From Arthrobacter horti (GTDB lineage Bacteria > Actinomycetota > Actinomycetes > Actinomycetales > Micrococcaceae): a stretch of DNA of 64,000 bases. This document shows positions 9,451 through 18,521 of the stretch, in pieces. The notes below the pieces were generated by a model, which did not search any database, was not told the origin of the DNA, and saw only the letters and a list, made by a program, of their open reading frames with translations. Within the stretch, counting starts at the first letter, position 1. Every line of letters starts with the position of its first letter. The stretch covers positions 55,121-119,120 of the forward strand of contig NZ_JAVALS010000008.1 in NCBI RefSeq assembly GCF_030731045.1, in the 5' to 3' direction. A program made the position numbers and the translations under genes.

Positions 9451-9760
9451 GGGAGTAAAGACTAGTCGGCGGTCCGGGACCGGAAGAGCTGGTAGAATTG
9501 CTGAATGCTGATTTTCCTGTGACCCCTCCCGGCCTGCGAAACGGACCCTCAGGGACCACTCGCCCCGTGCCAGTCGAGGACCGCGAACCCGCTGATTCAT
9601 CAGATCCGACTTCCGGGGTGCGCACCACAGGAAACCATCCGGCCTCCAGACGCAAGGCGTCTCCGGCAGGCTGTTGACAGTCCTTCCGCATCCCTTTCAT
9701 CCCGTCCCGTTTCCGTCGGTGCCGCCGACTACCATGGGACCGAACGCTTCGAGGGAGAAC
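9451..9760 (+). promoter_or_regulatory. Intergenic leader region upstream of hflX
   Basis: Between the divergent methyltransferase and hflX genes. It holds TAGAAT at 9493-9498 with a five-codon leaderless reading frame (9505-9522), a small AGACGC/GCGTCT hairpin near 9650, a TTGACA at 9674, and TACCAT at 9728-9733 that could be the -10 of a proximal hflX promoter. No other gene is seen. Confidence 0.45.
9505..9522 (+). CDS. Possible leaderless leader peptide MLIFL
   Basis: ATG CTG ATT TTC CTG TGA begins six bases after TAGAAT, the geometry of a leaderless start. It would encode five residues about 240 bp before hflX. Translation is an inference from the promoter geometry only. Confidence 0.3.
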   Translation: MLIFL

Positions 9761-11317
9761 ATGACCGAAAAGACTCAACCCGGTTCCGAACTGAGCCCGG
9801 AGGAGATGCAGGCCGTCATCGACCGCATCCTGGCCACGGACGCCGCCGGCACGGCCGCCGCGGAGCAGCTCGACGAGCGTGCCGGACTCCTGGGCGGCAA
9901 GGCCCAGGCCCTGTCCAGCCTGGACAAGGAGCACAGCAGCTACGACGGCGCTCAGGAGGACCTCGCGGAACGCCGGGCTCTCCGCCGCATCGCCGGCCTC
10001 TCCACGGAACTCGAGGACGTCACCGAAGTCGAGTACCGGCAGCTGCGCCTGGAGCGGGTGGTCCTGGCCGGCCTCTGGACCGAGGGCACCCTGGCGGATG
10101 CGGAGAACTCCCTGCGGGAGCTGGCCGCACTCGCGGAGACCGCAGGATCCGAGGTGCTGGACGGTCTGGTGCAGAAGCGCCAGAAGCCGGACGGCAGCAC
10201 CTTCCTGGGGTCCGGCAAGGCCCTGGAGCTCCGGGACATCGTGATGGCCACCGGCGCCGATACCGTGGTGGTGGACTCCGAACTGGCGCCTTCGCAGCGC
10301 CGTGCCCTGGAAGACATCGTCAAGGTCAAGGTCATCGACCGGACCGGCCTCATCCTGGACATCTTCGCGCAGCACGCCAAGAGCCGCGAGGGCAAGGCCC
10401 AGGTGGAACTGGCACAGCTCGAGTACCTCCTGCCGCGACTGCGTGGCTGGGGTGAATCGATGTCCCGCCAGGCCGGTGGCCAGGTGGGCAGCGCCGGCGC
10501 CGGCATGGGCTCCCGTGGCCCCGGTGAGACCAAGATCGAACTGGACCGCCGGAAGATCCGCAACCGCATGGCGAAGCTCCGCAAGGAGATCGAGGGGATG
10601 AAGCCCGCCCGGGAGGCCAAACGCGCCAACCGCAAGCGGAACGAGATCCCCTCCGTGGCCATCGCCGGGTACACCAATGCCGGCAAGTCCTCGCTGCTCA
10701 ACCGCCTCACGGACGCGGGCGTCCTGGTGGAGAACGCCCTGTTCGCCACCTTGGATCCCACCGTCCGCCGGGCGCAGACCCCGGACGGGATCACCTACAC
10801 CCTTGCGGACACGGTCGGCTTCGTGCGGTCCCTGCCGACCCAGCTCGTGGAGGCCTTCCGCTCCACCCTGGAGGAGGTGGCGGACGCCGACCTCATCCTC
10901 CACGTGGTGGACGTGTCCCACCCGGATCCTGAAGGGCAGATCGCCGCGGTACGGCAGGTGTTCACCGAAGTCGACGCCCGCAAGGTGCAGGAGATCATCG
11001 TCCTGAACAAGGCCGACGCCGCAGACCCGTTCGTGGTGGAGCGCCTGCGCCAGCGGGAACCCCGCAGCCTGGTGGTGTCCGCCCGCTCCGGCGAGGGGAT
11101 CCCGGAACTTCTTGAGGAGATCAGCCGCTCCATCCCGCGCCCCGACGTGCGGATGGAGCTCCTGGTGCCGTATCAGCGCGGGGACGTGCTGAACAAGCTG
11201 CACGAGGGTGAATCGGAGATCCTCTCGATCGAACACACAGGCGAGGGCAGCCTGGTCCGTGTCATCGTGCGGCAGTCGCTGGCCGCGGAATTGGAGCAGT
11301 TCGTCATCCATGAGTGA
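9761..11317 (+). CDS. hflX: GTPase HflX
   Basis: 518 residues. Ribosome-associated GTPase that splits stalled or hibernating ribosomes and contributes to stress and macrolide-lincosamide tolerance. The N-terminal nucleotide-binding domain includes the glycine-rich GGQVGSAGAGMGSRGPGETK near residue 240; the G domain has G1 AGYTNAGKSSL, G3 DTVGF and G4 NKAD. ATG 9761 is chosen because GAGGGAG lies just before it and the protein then begins in the usual charged N-terminus; a start at 9674 would add a proline-rich leader. The stop overlaps the next gene by 8 bp. Confidence 0.95.
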   Translation: MTEKTQPGSELSPEEMQAVIDRILATDAAGTAAAEQLDERAGLLGGKAQALSSLDKEHSSYDGAQEDLAERRALRRIAGLSTELEDVTEVEYRQLRLERVVLAGLWTEGTLADAENSLRELAALAETAGSEVLDGLVQKRQKPDGSTFLGSGKALELRDIVMATGADTVVVDSELAPSQRRALEDIVKVKVIDRTGLILDIFAQHAKSREGKAQVELAQLEYLLPRLRGWGESMSRQAGGQVGSAGAGMGSRGPGETKIELDRRKIRNRMAKLRKEIEGMKPAREAKRANRKRNEIPSVAIAGYTNAGKSSLLNRLTDAGVLVENALFATLDPTVRRAQTPDGITYTLADTVGFVRSLPTQLVEAFRSTLEEVADADLILHVVDVSHPDPEGQIAAVRQVFTEVDARKVQEIIVLNKADAADPFVVERLRQREPRSLVVSARSGEGIPELLEEISRSIPRPDVRMELLVPYQRGDVLNKLHEGESEILSIEHTGEGSLVRVIVRQSLAAELEQFVIHE

Positions 11318-13400
11318 GACGTCCACCGCAGGCCGCCCGGAAGACCAGGAACCCGGGGAGGACAGCCCCGCCGTGCGGCGGGCGCTGGCGCTCCTGGACA
11401 CTGCGGTGTCCGCCATGGGCGGCCAGAGCCGCACCGGGCAGCACCAGATGGTCAGCCGGGTCGCTTCGGCACTGGACGAGCAGCGCCATCTGCTTGTCCA
11501 GGCCGGCACCGGCACCGGTAAGTCGCTCGGCTATCTCGTCCCGGTGATCGATGATGCCGTTCGCAACGGCAACCGCGCCATCATCTCCACGGCCACGCTC
11601 GCCCTTCAGGCCCAGATCATGGGGCGGGACCTCCCGCGCCTGCTCAAGGCCCTGGACCCCGAACTGCCCCGGCCCGTGAAGACCGCCCTGGTCAAGGGCC
11701 GGTCGAACTATCTGTGCATGCACAAGGTGGGCGGTGGCTTCCCGGAGGAGGACCCGGCAGAGGACCAGCTCTTCGGTGTCGGCGCGGACGGCGCGCTCTT
11801 CAGCTCCTCCACCGGCCCGGGCCTGGGAAGCGGCCCGGGCACCCAGCTGGGGCGGGAGATCCTGCGGCTGCGCGACTGGGCCCAGGAGACGGACACGGGG
11901 GACCGGGACGATCTCACGCCCGGCGTCTCCGAGCGTGCCTGGCGGCAGGTCTCGGTGACCGCGCTCGAGTGCATCGGCCCGGCCAAGTGCCCCATGGCGG
12001 AGGAGTGCTTCAGCGAGCGGGCACGTGCCGTCGCCGCCGAGTCCGACGTCATCGTGACGAATCACGCCATGCTGGCGATCAACGCCTTCGAAGGCGTCGC
12101 CGTACTGCCCGAGTACGACGTCGTGGTGGTGGACGAGGCGCATGAGCTGCAGGACCGCGTCACCGGCGCCGTGACCGGGCAGCTCTCCGAGGCAATGGTG
12201 ACGGCCGCGGCACGCGCCGCCCGGCGGCACGCCCACATCGACATCGGTGCACTGGAATCGGCCGCACGGGGCCTTGAGGACGCCTTGGCGCCGCTCCCCA
12301 CGGGCCTGCTGGCCAGGGGAATCGACGAGCCGCTCGGCCTGGCGATCGACGCCGTCCGTGAGGCGTGCCGCGCCGCGCTCTCCGACTCCAAACCGGACCA
12401 GGGCCAGCCTGCCGACGGCGCGCTCCAGGCGGCGCGGTCGCGCCTCACGCAATTGCTGGAGGTGAGCGAGCGCCTGCTCGTGGTGGGGGAGCGGCAGGAG
12501 GTCGTGTGGCTGACCCGCACCGGCACCTTCGAGCCTGGTGCCGGCTACCGCCCGGCCGACGACGACGCACCCGCCACCGTGACCGTCGCGCCCCTGAGCG
12601 TGGCCATGAAACTGCGCGATGGACTGTTCGACGGGCACACCGCGATCCTCACGTCGGCGACCCTTGCCATCGGCGCCGCCTTCGACCAGGCCGCCGGCGA
12701 CGTCGGGCTCAAAGGCCCCGGTGCGCCGGACTGGGAGGGCGTGGATGTCGGATCGCCGTTCGACTATCCGCGGCAGGGGATGCTTTACGTGGCCCGCCAC
12801 CTGCCTAAGCCCGGCCGCGGCATCGGCGCGGAAGCCCTCCAGGAAGTGGTGGACCTCATCAAGGCCTCCGGCGGAGGAGCACTCGGCCTGTTCTCCTCCC
12901 GCCGGGCCGCGGAGGAAGCGGCGGACTATGTCCGGGAGCATGTGGACGTTCCGGTGCTGTGCCAGGGCGAGGCCACCATGAGTTCCCTCATCAAGGACTT
13001 CGCAGAGGACCGCGACGCCTGCCTGTTCGGGACGCTGACCCTGTGGCAGGGCGTGGACGTCCCGGGAGACTCCTGCCGTCTGGTCATCATGGACCGGATC
13101 CCCTTCCCCCGTCCGGACGATCCGCTGAACACGGCGCGGTCCCGTGCCGTGGCACAGAACGGCGGCAACGGGTTCATGGCGATCTCCGCCAGCAGCGCCG
13201 CCATCAAGATGGCACAGGGCGCGGGGCGTCTGATCCGTGCCACGGGGGACAAAGGCGTGGTGGCTGTCTTGGATTCGAGGCTCGCCACGGAACGCTACGG
13301 AGGTTTCATCCGGTCCACGCTCCCGCCCTTCTGGGCGACCACGGACCGCCAGGTGGTCCTGGAAGCCCTGGGCCGGCTCGCGGTTCCGCAGAAGGCGTGA
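11310..13400 (+). CDS. ATP-dependent DNA helicase, DinG/XPD-like
   Basis: 696 residues. SF2 5'-3' helicase with an iron-sulfur cluster. Walker A QAGTGTGKSLGYLVP near residue 65, DEAH box VVVDEAHELQDR, and four cysteines of the cluster (NYLCMHK, then CIGPAKCPMAEEC) lie between motifs I and II as in DinG/XPD. C-terminal motifs GTLTLWQGVDVPGD and QGAGRLIRA complete the core. It overlaps hflX by 8 bp and is convergent with lexA. A role in repair of R-loops or replication obstacles is family knowledge; the name dinG is not assigned because several related actinobacterial helicases exist. Confidence 0.92.
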   Translation: MSETSTAGRPEDQEPGEDSPAVRRALALLDTAVSAMGGQSRTGQHQMVSRVASALDEQRHLLVQAGTGTGKSLGYLVPVIDDAVRNGNRAIISTATLALQAQIMGRDLPRLLKALDPELPRPVKTALVKGRSNYLCMHKVGGGFPEEDPAEDQLFGVGADGALFSSSTGPGLGSGPGTQLGREILRLRDWAQETDTGDRDDLTPGVSERAWRQVSVTALECIGPAKCPMAEECFSERARAVAAESDVIVTNHAMLAINAFEGVAVLPEYDVVVVDEAHELQDRVTGAVTGQLSEAMVTAAARAARRHAHIDIGALESAARGLEDALAPLPTGLLARGIDEPLGLAIDAVREACRAALSDSKPDQGQPADGALQAARSRLTQLLEVSERLLVVGERQEVVWLTRTGTFEPGAGYRPADDDAPATVTVAPLSVAMKLRDGLFDGHTAILTSATLAIGAAFDQAAGDVGLKGPGAPDWEGVDVGSPFDYPRQGMLYVARHLPKPGRGIGAEALQEVVDLIKASGGGALGLFSSRRAAEEAADYVREHVDVPVLCQGEATMSSLIKDFAEDRDACLFGTLTLWQGVDVPGDSCRLVIMDRIPFPRPDDPLNTARSRAVAQNGGNGFMAISASSAAIKMAQGAGRLIRATGDKGVVAVLDSRLATERYGGFIRSTLPPFWATTDRQVVLEALGRLAVPQKA

Positions 13401-13402
13401 GA

Positions 13403-13437
13403 AAGGCCGGGCGCCCTTGTGGGGTGCCCGGCCTTGT
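13403..13437. terminator. Bidirectional terminator between helicase gene and lexA
   Basis: AGGCCGGGC...CCC pairs with GGG...GCCCGGCCT around TTGT, between convergent genes. Confidence 0.75.
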
Positions 13438-13460
13438 CCGTCCGCCTGGACGTCCGTCGA

Positions 13461-14177
13461 TCAGAGCGAGCGGAGCACCGAGACGACCTTGCCCATCACG
13501 GTCGCGTGGTCACCCAGGATGGGCTCATAGCGGGTGTTCTGGGGGAGCAGCCAGGTGTGGCCGTCCCGCTGGCGGAACGTCTTGACGGTCGCCTCGTCGT
13601 CCAGGAGGGCCGCGACGATGTCCCCGTTCTCCGCGCCGCTCTGCCGGCGCACCACCACCCAGTCGCCGTCGCAGATGGCGGCGTCCACCATGGAATCACC
13701 CACCACCTTCAGCATGAACAGCTCGCCGTGGCCCACCAGCTGCCGGGGCAGGGGCATGACATCCTCCACTTGCTGGTCGGCCAGGATCGGGCCACCGGCC
13801 GCGATGCGGCCCACCAGGGGGACCATCGCCGCATCGGTGGACGTGCTGAGTTCGGCCACCACGGAACGCGGCTGGGTCACCGCCGCCGGCGAAGGAGTGG
13901 CGCTCTCCAGGGTCAGGGGGATCAGGATCTCCATGGCCCGGGGCCGCTTGGGGTCGCGGCGGATGTAACCCAGACGTTCCAGCTGACTCAGCTGGTGCGT
14001 GACGCTGGACAGGCTGGCCAGGCCGACCGTGTCGCCGATCTCACGCATCGACGGCGGGTAGCCGTTGGTCTCGACGGACCTCTGGATGGTCTCCAGGATC
14101 TTCTTCTGCCGGGGGGTGAGGCCGCGGTTGCCGGAGACCCTGCCCTGGGCGGGCTCGCTCGCTGAAGTCCTGGCCAT
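13461..14177 (-). CDS. lexA: LexA repressor, SOS regulator
   Basis: 238 residues. N-terminal winged helix ([19 protein letters not shown], then [16 protein letters not shown]) binds SOS boxes; the C-terminal S24 peptidase-like domain has the Ala-Gly cleavage site in RIAAGGPI, catalytic Ser in [10 protein letters not shown] and Lys in ATVKTF. RecA-DNA filaments trigger self-cleavage. ATG 14177 has AGGAG upstream; an extended frame to 14372 would start inside its own operator. An SOS box at 14369-14384 indicates autoregulation, and a second box serves the divergent LysM gene. Confidence 0.97.
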   Translation of the reverse strand: MARTSASEPAQGRVSGNRGLTPRQKKILETIQRSVETNGYPPSMREIGDTVGLASLSSVTHQLSQLERLGYIRRDPKRPRAMEILIPLTLESATPSPAAVTQPRSVVAELSTSTDAAMVPLVGRIAAGGPILADQQVEDVMPLPRQLVGHGELFMLKVVGDSMVDAAICDGDWVVVRRQSGAENGDIVAALLDDEATVKTFRQRDGHTWLLPQNTRYEPILGDHATVMGKVVSVLRSL

Positions 14178-14368
14178 TCCCACTCCTGTCGGACAGACCC
14201 CCTGCGGAGGGGTCCGGTGTTCGTTCGATGGACCGCGTCCGGCGCGGGCGCCGGGGGCGGAACGGGAGCCTCCGGGCGGGAGCCTGGAATTAATGTCAGA
14301 CCCCTCTGATGTCCTTGTCACCAGCAGGAAGTTCCCACCTCCCACGCTAGGTGAGGAACGGGGCTGAA

Positions 14369-14384
14369 TCAAACATTTGTTCTA
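14369..14384. promoter_or_regulatory. SOS box proximal to lexA
   Basis: TCAAACATTTGTTCTA matches the consensus at 10 of the 12 fixed positions; autoregulation of lexA is expected. Confidence 0.75.
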
Positions 14385-14436
14385 GCGAGTCTTGACAGTA
14401 TTCGTAGATATGTCCTAAAAATGAAATGTCCCGAGT

Positions 14437-14452
14437 TCGAATACATGTTCGA
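14437..14452. promoter_or_regulatory. SOS box upstream of the LysM gene
   Basis: TCGAATACATGTTCGA sits in a longer palindrome, GAGTTCGAA-6 bp-TTCGAACTC, with perfect 9-bp arms, 100 bp before the LysM protein start. Confidence 0.88.
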
Positions 14453-14551
14453 ACTCCGAGCCTGGAACGGTCGCTGGGCATCGAACGAAGATGCGCCACC
14501 GCGTACCGGAACCCGCGACGAACGCCCGGCGGGTCAGAGAAGGGGAAAGAA

Positions 14552-14968
14552 ATGTCTGCACAGCTTCTGGCGGTTCCGTCGCTGCCCATCGAACGCAGGG
14601 TCACCCGTCCCGCACCGGCCATGCGGCACGCGTCCGTCGCGCGGACGGTTCCGGACGGGCCGCGGATGCGGCTCACCCGCCGTGGTCGCTTCGTGTTCTT
14701 CGGGCTGCCGACGGCGATCCTTCTCGCAGCGCTCCTGACTGTCGGCGCAGGCGCACTGCTCAACCCCGTGCGCGCCACGGATGCGCATACCCGGGGCGCG
14801 TCGACGGTGTCCGTAGTGGTACGCCCCGGTGAGACCTTGTGGGGCATCGCCCAGCGAGTGGCTCCCGAGCGCGACCCCCGCGAAGTCGTCGGCGAGATCG
14901 CGCGGCTGAACGGCCTGAAGGCGTCCCAGCTCATGGCCGGTCAGGAACTGTTCCTCCCCGCCAACTAG
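14552..14968 (+). CDS. SOS-inducible LysM membrane protein, ChiZ/DivS/YneA-like division inhibitor
   Basis: 138 residues. Basic cytoplasmic N-terminus, one transmembrane segment (about residues 47-70, FVFFGLPTAILLAALLTVG), then an extracytoplasmic LysM domain (residues ~88-138, VRPGETLWGIAQRVA ... LMAGQELFLPAN) that would bind peptidoglycan. This layout, its position divergent from lexA and the strong SOS box match Rv2719c (ChiZ), Corynebacterium DivS and Bacillus YneA, which delay division during DNA damage. ATG 14552 follows AGAAGGGG; a start at 14426 would overlap the operator. Function is inferred from context and architecture. Confidence 0.85.
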   Translation: MSAQLLAVPSLPIERRVTRPAPAMRHASVARTVPDGPRMRLTRRGRFVFFGLPTAILLAALLTVGAGALLNPVRATDAHTRGASTVSVVVRPGETLWGIAQRVAPERDPREVVGEIARLNGLKASQLMAGQELFLPAN

Positions 14969-15029
14969 CAGGATCTGTCCCAGAATGCCGGTGGAGAGCA
15001 ACAATTCCTGCCCGGGGACCCGGGCAACC

Positions 15030-15041
15030 TAGACTGTACGG
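15030..15041 (+). promoter_or_regulatory. Leaderless promoter -10 of hisC
   Basis: TAGACT at 15030-15035, six bases, then GTG 15042. Confidence 0.55.
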
Positions 15042-16145
15042 GTGAGTGAACAACTGCAACGTCTGGCGAAGCTCCCCTTGCGGGAGAACCTGAAGGGCAT
15101 CAGCCCCTACGGCGCCCCGCAGATCGATGTCCCGATCCTCCTGAACGTGAATGAGAACACTCATGGCGTTCCCGCGGAGGTCGTGGAGTCCATCACGGAG
15201 GCAGTGGCCAAGGCCGCAGCTTCGCTCAACCGCTACCCGGACCGTGAGTTCACCGAGCTCCGGGCCGCCCTGGCCGACTACCTTGGCCACGGGCTCGCCC
15301 CGGAGAACATCTGGGCGGCCAATGGCTCCAATGAAGTGCTCCAGCAGATCCTTCAGGCGTTCGGCGGCCCGGGCCGCACCGCCCTCGGTTTCCCTCCCAC
15401 GTACTCCATGTACCCGTTGCTCGCCAGCGGCACGGACACCGAGTACGTGAAGGGTGAGCGCGACGCCGACTTCGAGCTCTCCGCCGAGTCCGCCGCACGC
15501 CAGGTGCGCGAGCTCGCGCCGAACATCGTCTTCCTCTGCTCACCGAACAATCCCACGGGCACCAGGCTCGGCCTGGACGTGGTCGAGGCCGTCTATGACG
15601 CGGGCGAGGCGAGCCGGACCATCGTCATCGTGGACGAGGCCTACCACGAGTTCGCGCACGACGGGACTCCGAGTGCCCTGTCGCTCCTGCCCGGCCGCGA
15701 GCGGCTGATCGTCTCCCGCACCATGAGCAAGGCCTTCGCCCTCGCCGGAGCCCGGCTCGGCTATCTCGCCGCCGCCCCCGAGGTGGCCGACGCTCTGCGG
15801 CTGGTCCGCCTCCCATACCACCTCTCGGCGGTCACCCAGGCGACCGCCCTGGCAGCCCTGGCCAACCGGGAACTGCTCATGGCCGACGTCGAGGACATCA
15901 AGGTCCAGCGTGACCGGATCGTCGACGAACTGCGCTCCATGGGCCTGACTCCTGCGGCCTCGGACTCCAACTACGTCTTCTTCGGCGGCCTGGAGGATCC
16001 GGCGGCCATCTGGAAGGGGCTGCTGGAGGAGGGCATCCTGATCCGCGACGTCGGGATCCCCGGCCATCTGCGGGTCACTGCCGGCACCGAGACGGAGACC
16101 ACGGCCTTCCTGGTCAGGCTCCGCGAACTGCTCGGTCAGGCCTGA
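15042..16145 (+). CDS. hisC: Histidinol-phosphate aminotransferase
   Basis: 367 residues. PLP-dependent class I/II aminotransferase acting on imidazole-acetol phosphate in histidine synthesis. Schiff-base lysine in [17 protein letters not shown], substrate region [10 protein letters not shown] near the N-terminus, CSPNNPTG and IVDEAYHEF are all present. It opens the hisC-hisB-hisH-priA cluster. The GTG start fits a leaderless promoter. HisC enzymes of actinobacteria may also act on aromatic amino acids, but the gene context supports histidine. Confidence 0.96.
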   Translation: MSEQLQRLAKLPLRENLKGISPYGAPQIDVPILLNVNENTHGVPAEVVESITEAVAKAAASLNRYPDREFTELRAALADYLGHGLAPENIWAANGSNEVLQQILQAFGGPGRTALGFPPTYSMYPLLASGTDTEYVKGERDADFELSAESAARQVRELAPNIVFLCSPNNPTGTRLGLDVVEAVYDAGEASRTIVIVDEAYHEFAHDGTPSALSLLPGRERLIVSRTMSKAFALAGARLGYLAAAPEVADALRLVRLPYHLSAVTQATALAALANRELLMADVEDIKVQRDRIVDELRSMGLTPAASDSNYVFFGGLEDPAAIWKGLLEEGILIRDVGIPGHLRVTAGTETETTAFLVRLRELLGQA

Positions 16146-16212
16146 GCGGACCCGGCGGCACCGAGCCGCCGGCCATGAGATTCAACCAGCGCGAACCCTA
16201 AGGAGCACTCGC

Positions 16213-16827
16213 ATGAGCGCAGCGACCACGCCCCGTACCGCCAGCATGGAGCGGACCACCAGCGAGTCGAGCGTCTTCGTCAGCATCGACCTGGATGGCA
16301 GTGGCGTCGCCGATATCAGCACCACAGTGCCGTTCTACGACCATATGCTGAACGCGCTGTGCAAGCACTCCCTCATCGACCTCACCGTGCGTGCCACGGG
16401 TGACACCCACATCGACGCCCACCACACCGTGGAAGACGTGGCGATCACGTTCGGTGAGGTCCTCAAGCAGGCGCTCGGCTCCAAGGCCGGCATCCGCCGC
16501 TTCGGTGACGCCACGGTGCCGCTCGACGAGGCTCTCGCCCGCGCCGTCGTCGACGTCTCCGGCCGCCCGTACCTGGTGCACGAAGGCGAGCCCGCCGGTC
16601 AGGAATACCACCTCATCGGCGGTCACTTCACCGGCTCGCTGACGCGCCACGCGTTCGAAGCCATCACGCTGCACGCCGGCATCTGCCTGCACATGGACGT
16701 GCTGCGCGGCCGGGACCCCCACCACATCGTGGAAGCCCAGTTCAAGGCCTTCGCCCGCGCGCTGCGCGCCGCGATCGAGCCGGACCCGCGCGTCGAGGGT
16801 ATCCCGTCCACTAAGGGAGCACTGTGA
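16213..16827 (+). CDS. hisB: Imidazoleglycerol-phosphate dehydratase
   Basis: 204 residues, the monofunctional dehydratase without the phosphatase domain of enteric HisB. The manganese-binding histidine and glutamate motifs are intact in both halves: [13 protein letters not shown] and [16 protein letters not shown]. It converts imidazole glycerol phosphate to imidazole-acetol phosphate. ATG follows TAAGGAGC. A GTGA overlap couples it to hisH. Confidence 0.97.
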   Translation: MSAATTPRTASMERTTSESSVFVSIDLDGSGVADISTTVPFYDHMLNALCKHSLIDLTVRATGDTHIDAHHTVEDVAITFGEVLKQALGSKAGIRRFGDATVPLDEALARAVVDVSGRPYLVHEGEPAGQEYHLIGGHFTGSLTRHAFEAITLHAGICLHMDVLRGRDPHHIVEAQFKAFARALRAAIEPDPRVEGIPSTKGAL

Positions 16828-17582
16828 GCCAGGACGAGAAGAACAGTCCCACTCAATCACTGAATGAGGGCGCCGTTCGCGATGCCCACTCGGGCAAGCG
16901 GATTCAGAGCCCGGAAGGCAAGCCGACCGTCACGGTACTCGACTACGGTTCCGGCAATGTCCGCTCCGCGGTCCGTGCACTGGAGGCCGCGGGCGCCGAG
17001 GTGACTCTCAGCGCCAAGGCCGAGGACGTCCTGAACGCGGACGGACTGCTCGTCCCGGGCGTCGGCGCGTTCGCCACCGTGATGAAGGAACTCAAGGACG
17101 TCGACGCGATCCGTCTGATCGGGCGCCGGGTGGCCGGCGGCCGCCCCGTGCTCGCCATCTGCGTGGGCCTCCAAGTCCTCTTCGAGAAGGGCGTGGAGCA
17201 CGGTGTGGAGGCCGAGGGCATCGGCGAATGGCCCGGCACTGTCGAGCTCCTCCCGGCACAGGTGGTCCCGCACATGGGCTGGAACACCGTCACGGCGCCG
17301 AAGGGCAGCCTCCTGTTCGAAGGTGTGGAGAACGAGCGCTTCTACTTCGTGCACTCCTACGGCGTCCAGCACTGGGACTTCGACGTCACCCAGCCGCACA
17401 TGGCACCGCCGAAGGTCACGTGGTCCGAACACGGTGCCCCGTTCATCGCGGCCGTGGAGAACGGACCGCTCTGCGCCACACAGTTCCATCCGGAGAAGTC
17501 CGGGGAGGCCGGAGCCAGGCTCCTGCGGAACTGGGTCGGGTCGCTCCGCAAGGCCGGCGCCGCCAAGGGGGCCACCGCCTGA
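16824..17582 (+). CDS. hisH: Imidazole glycerol phosphate synthase, glutaminase subunit
   Basis: 252 residues. Class I glutamine amidotransferase that supplies ammonia to HisF. Nucleophile in [11 protein letters not shown] (the usual G-C-x-G-x-Q variant), oxyanion strand VPGVGAFA, and catalytic His-x-Glu in [10 protein letters not shown]. The N-terminus carries about 33 polar residues before the conserved [13 protein letters not shown]; the overlapping GTG start makes this extension real unless translation begins internally. hisF is not in the window. Confidence 0.95.
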   Translation: MSQDEKNSPTQSLNEGAVRDAHSGKRIQSPEGKPTVTVLDYGSGNVRSAVRALEAAGAEVTLSAKAEDVLNADGLLVPGVGAFATVMKELKDVDAIRLIGRRVAGGRPVLAICVGLQVLFEKGVEHGVEAEGIGEWPGTVELLPAQVVPHMGWNTVTAPKGSLLFEGVENERFYFVHSYGVQHWDFDVTQPHMAPPKVTWSEHGAPFIAAVENGPLCATQFHPEKSGEAGARLLRNWVGSLRKAGAAKGATA

Positions 17583-17740
17583 TGTGGTCGGTTCTCCTGA
17601 TGGGCCTGGGCGGACTGCTGGCCGGTGGAGGGATCTCCTTCATCCAGCAGAAGAAGCCCCGCTGGCTCGTCATCGCTTTCTTCGTCCTGGCCGCCATGTC
17701 CTTGCTGGCAGCCTTCCTTCTCACGTTCAATGCCAAGTAG
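17582..17740 (+). CDS. Small membrane protein inside the his cluster
   Basis: 52 residues from ATG 17582, overlapping the hisH stop as TGATG and thus translationally coupled. Two hydrophobic segments (residues ~3-20, [17 protein letters not shown], and ~29-48, [19 protein letters not shown]) flank a short basic turn IQQKKPRW, so both ends are likely outside. priA follows 25 bp downstream. I do not recognise a family with a known function. Codon use is like the neighbours and the reading frame is tightly packed, which supports a true gene. Confidence 0.75.
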   Translation: MWSVLLMGLGGLLAGGGISFIQQKKPRWLVIAFFVLAAMSLLAAFLLTFNAK

Positions 17741-17765
17741 GCGCCCCGCGCCGTCCGGAGGGACC

Positions 17766-18518
17766 ATGACCGACACCCAGCTCCCCGTCCTTGAACTCCT
17801 GCCCGCCGTCGACGTCGTGAACGGCCAGGCCGTGCGCCTGGTGCAGGGCGAGGCCGGCAGCGAGACCAGCTACGGCACGCCTCTCGAGGCCGCGCTCAAC
17901 TGGCAGCAGAATGGTGCGGAGTGGGTCCATCTGGTGGACCTGGACGCCGCCTTCGACCGCGGGGACAACGCCGCGATCCTGCGCGAGGTGGTCACCTCGC
18001 TGGACCTGAAGGTGGAGCTTTCCGGCGGCCTGCGCGACGACGCGAGCCTCGAGCGTGCCCTGGTGGACCTGGGCGTCGCGCGCGTCAACCTGGGCACCGC
18101 CGCGCTGGAGAATCCTGAGTGGACTGCCCGTGCGATCGAGCGCTTCGGCGACCGCATCGCCGTCGGCCTGGACGTCCGGGGGACCACCCTGGCCGGCCGC
18201 GGCTGGACCAAGGAGGGCGGCGACCTCTGGGAGGTCCTGGCCCGCCTGGAGGACGCCGGCTGCGCCCGGTACGTGGTCACCGACGTCACCAAGGACGGCA
18301 CGCTGCAGGGCCCCAATGTGGAGCTCCTGAAGCAGATGGTGGAGAAGACCGGCAAGCCCGTGGTGGCGTCCGGCGGCATCTCCAGCCTGGCCGATCTGGA
18401 GGCCCTGCGTGCCCTCGTACCCCTCGGAGTGGAGGGCGCCATCATCGGCAAAGCACTCTACTCCGGTGCGTTCACCCTGCCCGAGGCGCTCGACGTCGCC
18501 GGCCGGCGGCAGGCCTGA
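17766..18518 (+). CDS. priA: Phosphoribosyl isomerase A (HisA/TrpF bifunctional)
   Basis: 250 residues, (beta-alpha)8 barrel. In actinobacteria lacking trpF this enzyme isomerises both ProFAR (histidine) and PRA (tryptophan). The two catalytic aspartates lie in [15 protein letters not shown] and [16 protein letters not shown]; phosphate-binding loops GGLRDD and VASGGISS are present. ATG 17766 follows GGAGGGACC. Bifunctionality is inferred from the lineage; the TrpF activity cannot be read from motifs alone. Confidence 0.93.
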   Translation: MTDTQLPVLELLPAVDVVNGQAVRLVQGEAGSETSYGTPLEAALNWQQNGAEWVHLVDLDAAFDRGDNAAILREVVTSLDLKVELSGGLRDDASLERALVDLGVARVNLGTAALENPEWTARAIERFGDRIAVGLDVRGTTLAGRGWTKEGGDLWEVLARLEDAGCARYVVTDVTKDGTLQGPNVELLKQMVEKTGKPVVASGGISSLADLEALRALVPLGVEGAIIGKALYSGAFTLPEALDVAGRRQA

Positions 18519-18521
18519 GCC

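Larger units (their letters stand above)
14178..14551. promoter_or_regulatory. Divergent SOS control region of lexA and the LysM gene
   Basis: 374 bp without a gene. It contains two SOS boxes (14369-14384 and 14437-14452), TTGACA at 14392 followed 18 bp later by TAAAAA on the plus strand, and at 14286-14299 a 14-base sequence GGAATTAATGTCAG identical to one in the recA promoter. Confidence 0.7.

Noticed and set aside
9674..9760. N-terminal extension of HflX from ATG 9674
   Set aside because: The added residues are a His/Pro-rich stretch without similarity, while ATG 9761 has GAGGGAG directly upstream.
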